Assembly (NCBI GenBank): GCA_029864165.1
Contig: JAOTTZ010000116.1
Span: 1-6,378, forward strand
Origin: Burkholderiaceae bacterium
Lineage (GTDB): Bacteria; Pseudomonadota; Gammaproteobacteria; Burkholderiales; Burkholderiaceae_C
Length of the DNA stretch: 6,378 nt
Direction of reading: 5' to 3'
Below are positions 1 through 6,378 of this stretch, in pieces. The notes beneath the pieces were generated by a model. That model searched no databases and was not told the origin of the DNA. It saw nothing but the letters and a program-made list of their open reading frames with translations. A program made the translations under genes and the position numbers. Numbering within the stretch: the first letter of the stretch is position 1; the number at the start of each line of letters is the position of its first letter.

Positions 1-1
1 T

Positions 2-199
2 TCGGTGACGCATGTGGGCGCGCTTGCTGTCGGCGAGACTTATGCCGCATCGCTGGACGCCACTATCCCGCGTGACGCCGTGGGAGAAGGTTACTTCATC
101 GTGCGCACCGATGCCTTCAGCGCGGTCTACGAGCCGGGCCAAACCAACAACAACGTCGTGGCGGCCGGCAGTGCAACACAGGTGCAACCCGAGCCGCGG
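2..199 (+). repeat. CARDB unit 0, C-terminal half only
   Basis: Residues 1-66 are the back half of a repeat cut by the window edge. They show the late landmarks of the unit: GALAVGETYAASL (the G-x-S-Y-T element with T for S), then GEGYFIVRTD and the closing TNNN run. The PDLxV opening and the WTVxNxG strand must lie upstream, so the array extends past the left edge. Confidence 0.85.
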
Positions 200-3100
200 C
201 CCAACCTGGTCGTGGAGTCGCTCAGTGCGCCACCAGATTGGCGCGTAGGCCAGACTGTGCAAGTGGATTACCAGGTGCGCAATGTTGGCAATGACGACCT
301 GAACGCCGGATTTGCCGAGGAAATTCGTCTGGTCGATACCACGGGAAATTTGCCGACCCAAGTCCTGTCCAACGCTTTCTCCTTCCGTTCGATCAAGGCC
401 GGTGGCAGTCAGGCACAAAGCGCCAGCGTCGTCGTGCCATCCGTGCCAGCCGGGCAATGGCGGCTGGAGCTGGTCGTTGATCACGGCAACCATGTGAGCG
501 AGTCTTCGGAAGCCGACAACATCAGCGTACTTGACGTGACGATTGCCGCACCCGACCTGATGGTGAGTGACTTGGCTAGCACCGGTTTGTTGCAAGGCGG
601 TGAGCAGGTCAGTCTGCGCTGGAGCACGGTCAACGCCGGCGCGGCAGATGCGACCGACGTGCGTGAAACCGTTTTCCTCTCGCGCGACGGCGTGGTGAGC
701 ACCGATGACACCAAGCTCGGCGAGCGGGTGCTTGCCAGTCTGGCCGCCGGGGCCACTGAGAACGGCGAGATCAGCTTCCAACTGCCAGTGGACCTAGAAG
801 GGGCGTGGCGCCTGCTTGTTGTGACCGACGCTGCCAGTGCCAACGCCGAAGGCAGCGCCGGCGAGGCCAACAATCTCGACAGCCTATCAGTGGACATCGC
901 GCGCGACTACTACGCCGACTTAGCCGTCTTGTCGGTGGGCGCGCCAACGCTTGTGATCGACGACCCCGCATCGGTTACCGTGGAGTGGACGGTCACCAAC
1001 CTTGGTACCGGCGTTGGCCGCACGACCAGCTGGACCGACCGCGTTGTCTATACGACCAACACGACCATTGGTGATAGCGATGACATTGTGCTCGGCGAAG
1101 TGCTGCACACCGGTGGTCTGGAGGTGGGTGCCAGCTACACCGACAGCGTGAACTACCGCTTTGGCCCCGCCCTCAGCCGCCACGGCACGGTGGTGGTGCG
1201 CACCGACGCGACAGGCGCGGTATGGGAGAACGGCCAAGAAGCCAACAACGAAGCCAGCGCTCCCGAGGCGATGGACGTCATGCCCATTCCCTACGCCGAC
1301 CTGGTCGTGGAATCGGTGAGCACACCCAGCGAGGCCTTCAGTGGTCGCGCCATCACCGTGGAGTGGACGGTCGCCAACCGCGGCATCGGCATCACGGACA
1401 AAGGCACGTGGAGCGATTCGGTCTGGCTCAGCAGAAATGTCGAGGGCAGTGGCACCCGCCACAACCTCGGTTCGGCCGGTCACCTGGGCCAGATGGCGAA
1501 AGATGCTTCGTACGGTCGCAGCATTGAAGTAACCTTGCCCCAGGGGATCTCGGGGCAGTGGTATCTCAACGTATCCACGGGCGGGCCTTTCGAATTCATC
1601 TACACCAACAACAACACCGGCAGTTCGCTGGCCGTGCCGGTGCAGTTGTCGCCGTCGCCAGACCTGAAAGTAAAGCCAGACTCCGTCACGGTACCGACCA
1701 CCGCGCAAGAGGGCGCCGTGGTCGATGTGAGCTGGACCGTGCTCAACGATGGCGAGGCTCGTGCTGATGGCCAATGGCAAGACACGGTGCAGCTGGTCGA
1801 CACACTAGACAACACGGTCGTACTCGGCAACTTCACCTACGACCGTGGCCTCGATGCAGGTAAGGAATACACACGTACTGAACAAGTTCGCTTGCCGTCA
1901 AAAATACAAGGCGGATACTGGCTGCGGGTGGCGACTAACAGCTTGGCGGGCAGCGCTTCAAAGATACAAGTCTACGAGCACGGCGCGGCGCGAAACAACA
2001 ACGCGGCAACGTCCACGGACGCCATGGTAGTCAGGCTCAACCCACGCCCGGATTTGCGCGTGAGCAGTGTCACAGCGCCCACGAACGTCACCGCTGGCAC
2101 GACGGCGGCCTTGCGCTTCACGGTGGCCAACATGGGCGCCGAGGCTACCTCGGGTCAGTGGAACGACTACGTCTACTTGTCGCTCGATGGCATTGTCAGT
2201 GCTGACGATGTGCTTCTGGGCAGCGTCAGCAGCGGTGCAGCATTGGCTCCGGGCGAGAGCTACAGCACCGACGTCGCCGCGGTGAACATCCCCATTCGCT
2301 ACCGCGGTGATGCCAACATGATCGTGGTGGCCGACGGGCCCAATCGCATTGACGAATACCCCAACGAGGGCAACAACGTTCACGCCGAGCGTTTCCACAT
2401 CGACCCTGTTCCGTTTGCCGACCTGGTAACTAGCGACGTGGTCGCGCCTGACCAGGTGGTGCATGGCGCGACGGTCGAAGTGCGCTACAAGGTCGGCAAC
2501 TTGGGCTCGGCCACTACGCTGGGTGACAGCGCTGCGGTCAACAGTTGGACCGACACCGTTTGGCTTGCGGTAGACAAGCGCCGGCCGTCACCTAGCAAGG
2601 GCGATATTCGCATCGGCCAGCTCACGCACACGGGCCACTTGGCGGTGGACGAGGATTACCTCGGTACGCTCAATGTGCAGATTCCAGACAAGCTGCGCTC
2701 GGGCCAGTACTACATCACCGTTTGGAGCGACAGCTACGACGCGATTCTTGAAGATACGCTTACGTCCAACATCAACCCAGACGATGCGACCCAAATCGAC
2801 AACAACAATTACAAGGCGCGTGAGGTCAGCGTGCTTGGCATTACGCCGCCCGACTTGGTGGTAACGCAGGTAGAAGGTACTCCTACCGCAACCGCTGGGG
2901 GCGACTACACCTTTAGCTACACCGTACAGAACCGCGGCGACGCTTTCGACGCTGTCTGGACCGACAAAGTCTGGCTTACCGACAACGCAGACCTTAGCCA
3001 GGCTAAGGTGAGGTGGCTGCTGGGCGAATATCGCCAGCAGCGTACCTTAGGGCAGGGCGAAAGCTACACCACCGCGCAAACCATTGCACTAGCGCTATCG

Positions 3101-6100
3101 ATCAGCGCCGGTTTCATCGTCGTCGAGACCGATGCACAAAGCAGCGTCCGCGAGATCGACGAAAGCAACAACGCGGTCGCTGCCACTTCGCAAGTTGACA
3201 ACCACCCCGCCGATCTGCGCGTCACGAGCGTGGTCACCGAATCCGAGAACGTCTCTGGCGAAGAAACCAATGTCACTTGGACCGTGACCAACTTTGGTGC
3301 CGACGTCTGGGCCGGCACGCGTGGTTGGGTTGACAACATTTACTTCAGCGCCGACCCAGAATTTATCCCTGGCCGCGCCACGCAAATCGGTTCGGTGGTG
3401 CATCCCCAAGCCACCGCGTTTGCGGCGGGGGCAAGCTACACCACGACCGCCCGGCTACGCCTGCCGCCGGGTACCGACGGGCAGTATTTCATCTACGTCA
3501 TCACCGACGCACTTCATTCTCAGGGACAACTCGCACCTTACTTTAGCAATCAACCAAACGACAAGCGTGCAGAGGGCGAGCAATTGGTCGGCAATAGTAA
3601 TGACGCCGGTCGTGACAAGCTCTACAGCGTGAGCGTGTTTGAGGGCGCACGCAACGACAACAACCTAGGCCAAGGCACGCTCAATGTGACCTACCGCGAG
3701 CCGGACCTGCAAATCGACTCGATCATCGTCTCCAATCCCAACCCTTCGTCGGGTGAGGCCATCACTGCGACTTGGACGGTAACCAACCGCGGCACCCGTG
3801 AGACGCGCGTGTCGGGCTGGTTTGACGGGGCCCACCTATCGCGTGACGCAACGCTGGACCCCGGCGACTACCCAGTGGTCGATCGTGGCACTGATTCGGA
3901 AATTCGGCTCCGCGCGCGGTTCACTAGCTTGACAGATAGCGACGGCAAGCCGCGCTTCCTGCAGCCCGGCGAGTCGTACACCAACTCGACGACCTTCACC
4001 TTGCCTTCGTCGATCAGCGGCGACTTCAAACTCATCGTTATGGCCGATGTCCCAACTTGGCGCGATGGTGTCAACGGCGAAAGTACGGTCCGGGCCGGGC
4101 TTGCCAAGGTCAACGGTTTGCGGGGCGACACAGACGTAGTCAAGGAATTCCCAGACGAAGGTAACAACGTGGCGCAGATTGCATTGCCCATCACCCTGGC
4201 AACGCCTCCCGATCTGCAGGTGGCCTCGGTGACGGCGCCCGACTCGGTGCTGGCCGGCCAGGCCTTCGCTGTTGCCTACCGCGTCGAGAACAAAGGCGGC
4301 AAGACCCCCACGGACCAAGGCAGTTGGTACGACATGGTCTATCTTTCGAAAGACCGTTTCCTCGACATCGACAAAGACCGCTACCTCGGCTACGTGAATC
4401 ACAGCGGTGGCCTCGATGTCGCAGCCAGCTACGAAGCCACGCTCAACTTCACCGCGCCGCGCGACCTAGAGGGGCCGTACTACGTGTTCGTGGTCACCGA
4501 CCCTGCGCGCGCCTGGGGCTCGGGCGAGAGCGGTCGCGTCATTGAGTTTGGGTTCGAGGACAACAACAACGCCGCCGCCGCGCAGCCCATGTTGATCGAG
4601 ACCCCACCTCCAGCCGACCTGCAGGTCACCAACGTCGTGGTGCCCGCAAGCGGCCAGGTCGGCGACGAAGTAGAAATCACCTTCACCGTCAGCAACGCCT
4701 CGATCAACCCGGCGTATGGCCGCTGGACCGACGCGCTGTACCTCTCTGCCGACAACGCTTGGGACCTCTCCGACACCCTGCTCGGCAAGGTGGCGCACGT
4801 GGGTGACGTAGGTGCCGACGGCAGCTACACCGGGAGCTTGAAAGTAAAGCTACCGCCGCTCAAAGACGGTACTTGGCGCGTGATTGTGCGGCCCGACCTG
4901 TTCAACGAGGTCTTTGAAGGCAATGTCACCTACACCGAAACCGGCTTGAACCTGCCCCCGGGAGAGGCCAACAATCGCACGGCATCAAGCGCAACACTGA
5001 ACGTAGAGGTACCGGCGTTGACCGTCGGCGCCGCGCTGGCCACCACGCTGGGCACTGGCGAGGCGCAGTTGTACAAGGTCAGCGTCGCTGCGGGCGAAAC
5101 ACTGCGCGTCAAACTCGACGCCAACGCCGCTGATGGCGCCAACGAACTTTATATCCGTTGGAATGATGTTCCCAATGGCTTTGCCTTCGACGCCGCCTAC
5201 AGCAACCCAGTGTCGCCAGACCAAGAGGTGTTGATTTCTGCCACCAAGGCAGGCGACTACTACGTGCTGCTGCGCCCGCGCCAACTCGCCGGCGGCACGC
5301 TGGCGACCCTGCGCGCCGACCTGCTGCCGCTGGCCATCACGCGTATCACGCCTGACCAGGGTGGTACCGGCGACGACGATCATCGCTGGGTGAGTATGGA
5401 CATTTTCGGTGCTCGTTTTGCTGCGGGCGCGTTGGTCAAACTCAGTCGGCCGGGCGAGTTTGAGATCGAGCCCGAGCGCTGGCAGGTACTGGACGCTACT
5501 CACATCCGCGCCGTCTTTGACTTGCGCTTCGTACCGCACGGCTTGTACGACGTGACCGTCATCAACCCAGACGGCCAGCGCATCACCGAGCCCTATCGTT
5601 ATCTGGTCGAACGTGCCATCGAAACCGACGTCACCATCGGCATAGGCGGCCCGCGCAGCATCGCCCCCGGTGACGCGGCAACCTACAGCGTCAGCCTACA
5701 AAGCCTGTCCAATGTCGACACGTCTTACGTGCGCTTTGACGTCGGCGCAACCGACATGGGCAACAGCGAGTACGTGCTAGAGGGTTTGAACCTGCCCTAT
5801 GTCGTCTTTGGCGCCAACGTAGGCGGTCAACCCGAAGGCGCCATTGCCGAAGGCCTGGGCAATACCCAAAGCTACGGGACGACACCGACCAACGCACTGC
5901 GCGCCGATATCCCCTGGGCAGCGCTGGACGGCAGCGTTAACACCCAGGGCTGGAACCTGGCGCCCGGGTATGCGTTTGACGTCGGCGCCGGCGGCTTCGT
6001 CGGCTCGACCTTCAATGTACAGACCTACCCGGGCCTGGCGGAATGGATCAATTACGACTTTGAAGGCTTGCGCGCCAAGCTCTATGCGATCCGGCCGGAC

Positions 6101-6378
6101 TGGAGGGAACAGGGTCTGCTCGCCGGCGGCGTGAACGACCTTGACAAGATCTCCACGGGCCTGACCTCGAAGTTCCTGTCCCACGAACCAGGCGTTCACA
6201 TTACGAAGCTTGAAGCGCTGGCCATGCCATTTCGCTTCGACACCCTGGGTACGGCCACGCCGCTGACGCGCGACGAGTTCATCGCTGACCAAACAGCGCA
6301 CGCCAAACAACTGCGCGCGGCCATTCTGGCCGACACCAGCGCCCCGCCCACGCTCAGCGTCCTTGCGTCAGACGAAGC
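2..6378 (+). CDS. Internal fragment of a giant CARDB-repeat surface/adhesin-like protein (both ends outside window)
   Basis: The frame starting at base 2 reads through the whole window without a stop, giving about 2,125 residues; neither the start codon nor the stop codon is present, so the real protein is larger. Domain order seen: half a CARDB unit (residues 1-66), twelve full CARDB units (67-1670), a PPC-like beta-sandwich (1671-1777), an IPT/TIG-like domain (1778-1872) and an unassigned module (1873-2125). No cysteine codon occurs in frame, and Asp, Asn, Gly, Thr and Val are abundant, as is usual for exported repeat proteins. CARDB, PPC and TIG folds are known as extracellular stalk or binding modules, so the protein most likely acts outside the cell in adhesion or matrix formation; this is inference. 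No catalytic motif was recognised. Secretion by a type I or another route cannot be judged because both termini are missing. The reading of one continuous gene is very secure; the adhesin role is moderate. Confidence 0.95.
200..550 (+). repeat. CARDB unit 1
   Basis: Residues 67-183 (117 aa, the shortest complete unit). It opens with PNLVVESLSAP, has YQVRNVGN where most units have WTVxNxG, and closes with EADN. It lacks the W-x-D-x-V-x-L-S segment and its acidic loop: EIRLVDTTG stands there instead. The opening resembles unit 4 closely in both protein and DNA. Confidence 0.88.
551..913 (+). repeat. CARDB unit 2
   Basis: Residues 184-304 (121 aa). Landmarks in order: PDLMVSDL, LRWSTVNAGAA, VFLSRDGVVSTDDTKLGE with an acidic loop, LEGAWRLLVVTD and the closing EANN. 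A short tail, SVDIARDYY, links it to unit 3. Confidence 0.9.
914..1294 (+). repeat. CARDB unit 3
   Basis: Residues 305-431 (127 aa). Landmarks: ADLAVLSVGAP, VEWTVTNLGTG, SWTDRVVYTTN followed by the acidic GDSDDIVLGE, HTGGLEVGASYT, a VVVRTD strand and EANN. The bases encoding TVEWTV are identical to those in unit 4. Confidence 0.92.
977..994 (+). repeat. 18-bp direct repeat, copy in unit 3
   Basis: This stretch encodes T-V-E-W-T-V in unit 3 and is base-identical to 1355-1372 in unit 4, 378 bp downstream. The flanking codons also agree in part. It falls at equivalent positions in neighbouring units, so it is a trace of unit duplication rather than a separate element. Confidence 0.9.
1295..1657 (+). 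repeat. CARDB unit 4
   Basis: Residues 432-552 (121 aa). Landmarks: ADLVVESVSTP, VEWTVANRGIG, TWSDSVWLSRN, LGQMAKDASY, LPQGISGQWYLNV and YTNNN. The acidic loop after WLS is replaced by a Gly/Ser/Arg stretch, so a metal site there is less likely than in units 2, 3, 6, 11 and 12. Confidence 0.9.
1355..1372 (+). repeat. 18-bp direct repeat, copy in unit 4
   Basis: Second copy of the sequence at 977-994, in the same codon phase and at the equivalent tryptophan strand of the next unit. Confidence 0.9.
1658..2047 (+). repeat. CARDB unit 5
   Basis: Residues 553-682 (130 aa). Landmarks: PDLKVKPDSV, VSWTVLNDGEA, QWQDTVQLVDTLDN, a GKEYTRTEQVRLP strand, GGYWLRVATN and ARNNN. The final strand carries a short insertion (SLAGSASKIQVYEHG) before the Asn run. 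Confidence 0.9.
2048..2416 (+). repeat. CARDB unit 6
   Basis: Residues 683-805 (123 aa). Landmarks: PDLRVSSVTAP, LRFTVANMGAE, QWNDYVYLSLDG with the acidic SADDVLLG loop, LAPGESYS, a NMIVVADG strand and EYPNEGNN. It is close to the apparent consensus for the array. Confidence 0.92.
2417..2848 (+). repeat. CARDB unit 7 (moderately expanded)
   Basis: Residues 806-949 (144 aa). Landmarks: ADLVTSDVVAP, VRYKVGNLGSA, SWTDTVWLAVDKRR, HTGHLAVDEDY, LRSGQYYITVWSD and IDNNN. Extra residues lie before the tryptophan strand (TTLGDSAAVN), in the basic KRRPSPSKGD loop that takes the place of the usual acidic loop, and before the Asn run. Confidence 0.9.
2849..3208 (+). repeat. CARDB unit 8
   Basis: Residues 950-1069 (120 aa). 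Landmarks: PDLVVTQVEG, FSYTVQNRGDA, VWTDKVWLTDNADLSQ, LLGEYRQQRTLGQGESYT, an AGFIVVETD strand and EIDESNN. Confidence 0.92.
3209..3700 (+). repeat. CARDB unit 9 with about 48-residue insertion
   Basis: Residues 1070-1233 (164 aa). Landmarks: ADLRVTSVVTE, VTWTVTNFGAD, GWVDNIYFSADPEF, AAGASYT, DGQYFIYVITD and NDNN. Between the VITD strand and the closing Asn pair there is an insertion of about 48 residues (3509-3652) that is polar and loop-like (LAPYFSNQPNDKRAEGEQ) and ends in a strand-like YSVSVFEG. Confidence 0.88.
3701..4207 (+). repeat. CARDB unit 10 with two insertions (longest unit)
   Basis: Residues 1234-1402 (169 aa). Landmarks: PDLQIDSIIVSNP, ATWTVTNRGTR, GWFDGAHLSRDATLDPGDY, LQPGESYT, ISGDFKLIVMAD and EFPDEGNN. 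One insertion (about 3881-3958, rich in Arg and Asp) sits before LQPGESYT. A second (about 4052-4141) sits before EFPDEGNN, at the same place as the insertion in unit 9. Confidence 0.88.
4208..4612 (+). repeat. CARDB unit 11
   Basis: Residues 1403-1537 (135 aa). Landmarks: PDLQVASVTAP, VAYRVENKGGK, SWYDMVYLSKDRF followed by LDIDKDRYLG, HSGGLDVAASYE, LEGPYYVFVVTD and EDNNN. The D-I-D-K-D spacing is the clearest DxDxD-like candidate metal loop in the array. A Pro/Ala linker (IETPPPADL) leads to unit 12. Confidence 0.92.
4613..5011 (+). repeat. CARDB unit 12 (last of the array)
   Basis: Residues 1538-1670 (133 aa). Landmarks: ADLQVTNVVVP, ITFTVSNASIN (the usual Gly after x-N-x is missing), RWTDALYLSADNAWDLSD, GADGSYT, DGTWRVIVRPD and GEANN. 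It ends with the strand TASSATLNVEV, after which the repeat pattern stops. Confidence 0.9.
5012..5332 (+). other. PPC-like (pre-peptidase C-terminal type) beta-sandwich domain
   Basis: Residues 1671-1777. The opening LTVGAALATTLGTGEAQLYK, the core strand VSVAAGETLRVKLD, a central ELYIRWNDVP segment and the closing GDYYVLLRP strand match the general pattern of PPC domains: a polypeptide that must be 'solvable' by a Y/F-x-V-x-V-x-A-G-x-x-L strand and a G-x-Y-Y-V-x-V strand. PPC domains are non-catalytic extracellular modules found next to secreted enzymes and in large surface proteins. The assignment rests on pattern recognition alone; a divergent Ig-like domain is the alternative. Confidence 0.65.
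5333..5617 (+). other. IPT/TIG-like immunoglobulin domain
   Basis: Residues 1778-1872. It begins with AITRITPDQGGTG, continues with VSMDIFGARFAAGALVKL and ends with GLYDVTVINPDGQ. These are the three hallmarks of IPT/TIG domains: I-x-x-I-x-P-x-x-G-G, a hydrophobic-G-x-x-F strand, and G-x-Y-D-V-x-V-x-N-P-D-G. In surface proteins such domains usually act as rigid stalk or ligand-binding modules. Its place directly after the PPC-like domain suggests a composite cap on the repeat stalk. Confidence 0.78.
5618..6378 (+). other. Unassigned C-terminal module, beta-rich then helix-rich, truncated by the window
   Basis: Residues 1873-2125. I do not recognise a named family. The first part (about 1873-1945) looks like a beta-sandwich: IAPGDAATYSVSLQSL, then SYVRFDVG and LNLPYVVFGANVGG. 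A Gly/Pro-rich middle holds PWAALDGSV and LAPGYAFDVGAGGFVG. From about residue 2004 the text becomes amphipathic and helical: FNVQTYPGLAEWINYDFEGL, then AKLYAIRPDW, and later LTRDEFIADQTAHAKQL, ending at an Ala-rich AAILADTSAP stretch at the window edge. From memory, similar blocks follow TIG domains in other giant bacterial surface proteins, which suggests a conserved unit; this is low-certainty recall. The module is not part of the CARDB array, and no catalytic residues can be proposed. Confidence 0.6.

Noticed and set aside
12..497. Small forward open stretches in the other frames near the left edge
   Set aside because: They overlap the main frame out of phase, are rich in Arg, Ser and Pro, and have no independent support.
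920..1780. Long open stretch of 286 codons on the minus strand
   Set aside because: It lies wholly inside the CARDB array antisense to a clear coding frame. Its translation is rich in His, Arg, Val and Gly with no domain pattern, as expected for a shadow in GC-rich sequence.
1958..2464. Minus-strand open stretch of 168 codons
   Set aside because: Antisense to CARDB units 5-7, with no recognisable protein features; shadow of the forward frame.
3836..4402. Minus-strand open stretch of 188 codons
   Set aside because: Antisense to units 10 and 11. It shows no domain pattern, and the forward frame is supported by repeat landmarks throughout.
4985..5539. Minus-strand open stretch of 184 codons
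   Set aside because: Antisense to the PPC-like and TIG-like domains, whose motifs are clear on the forward strand.
5777..6310. Minus-strand open stretch of 177 codons opposite the unassigned module
   Set aside because: I considered it because the forward module is unrecognised. However, the forward frame is continuous with the upstream domains and has alternating strand and helix patterns, whereas the reverse translation looks random.
2..6378. Possible frameshift or gene boundary inside the array
   Set aside because: Every unit landmark from 200 to 5011 and the TIG motifs afterwards fall in the same frame, so there is no sign of a break, and no stop codon occurs.
1..6378. CRISPR array, tRNA, riboswitch, promoter or terminator
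   Set aside because: No short regularly spaced identical repeats, no cloverleaf-like segment and no hairpin followed by a T run stood out, and there is no non-coding space for regulatory elements.

Overview
The window is a single uninterrupted piece of one giant protein-coding gene. Forward frame 2 (codons beginning at position 2) is open from the first base to the last: about 2,125 codons with no stop, no start that can be assigned, and no end. The five other frames give only scattered open stretches that behave as shadows of this frame. There are no intergenic spaces, RNA genes, mobile elements, CRISPR arrays, promoters or terminators that I can support.

The first 5.0 kb (2-5011) encodes a tandem array of 13 immunoglobulin-like units of the CARDB type (cell-adhesion-related domain found in bacteria): the back half of one unit and then 12 complete units. 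Each unit opens with P/A-D-L-x-V, carries a W-T-V-x-N-x-G type strand, then a W-x-D-x-V-x-L-S segment with an acidic loop, a G-x-S-Y-T element, a G-x-Y-x-V-x-V-x-T-D strand, and closes on an N-N pair. Units 1-8 are 117-144 residues; units 9 and 10 are expanded to 164 and 169 residues by insertions; units 11 and 12 are 135 and 133.

After the array the protein changes character. Residues 1671-1777 (5012-5332) look like a bacterial pre-peptidase C-terminal (PPC) type beta-sandwich. Residues 1778-1872 (5333-5617) look like an IPT/TIG fold. Residues 1873-2125 (5618-6378) form a module I cannot assign to a named family: a beta-rich first part followed by a helix-rich part that runs off the window. 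The whole 2,125-residue stretch contains no cysteine.

The architecture indicates an extracellular or cell-surface protein, probably a giant adhesin or biofilm-matrix protein of a GC-rich Gram-negative bacterium. Similar combinations occur, to my knowledge, in very large proteins of Proteobacteria, Planctomycetes and Cyanobacteria. The window does not decide between these, and it does not show the N-terminal secretion signal or the C-terminus, so the secretion route is unknown. Nothing here shows a multi-gene system: the interest lies in the protein itself, chiefly the unassigned C-terminal module and the irregular units 9-10.
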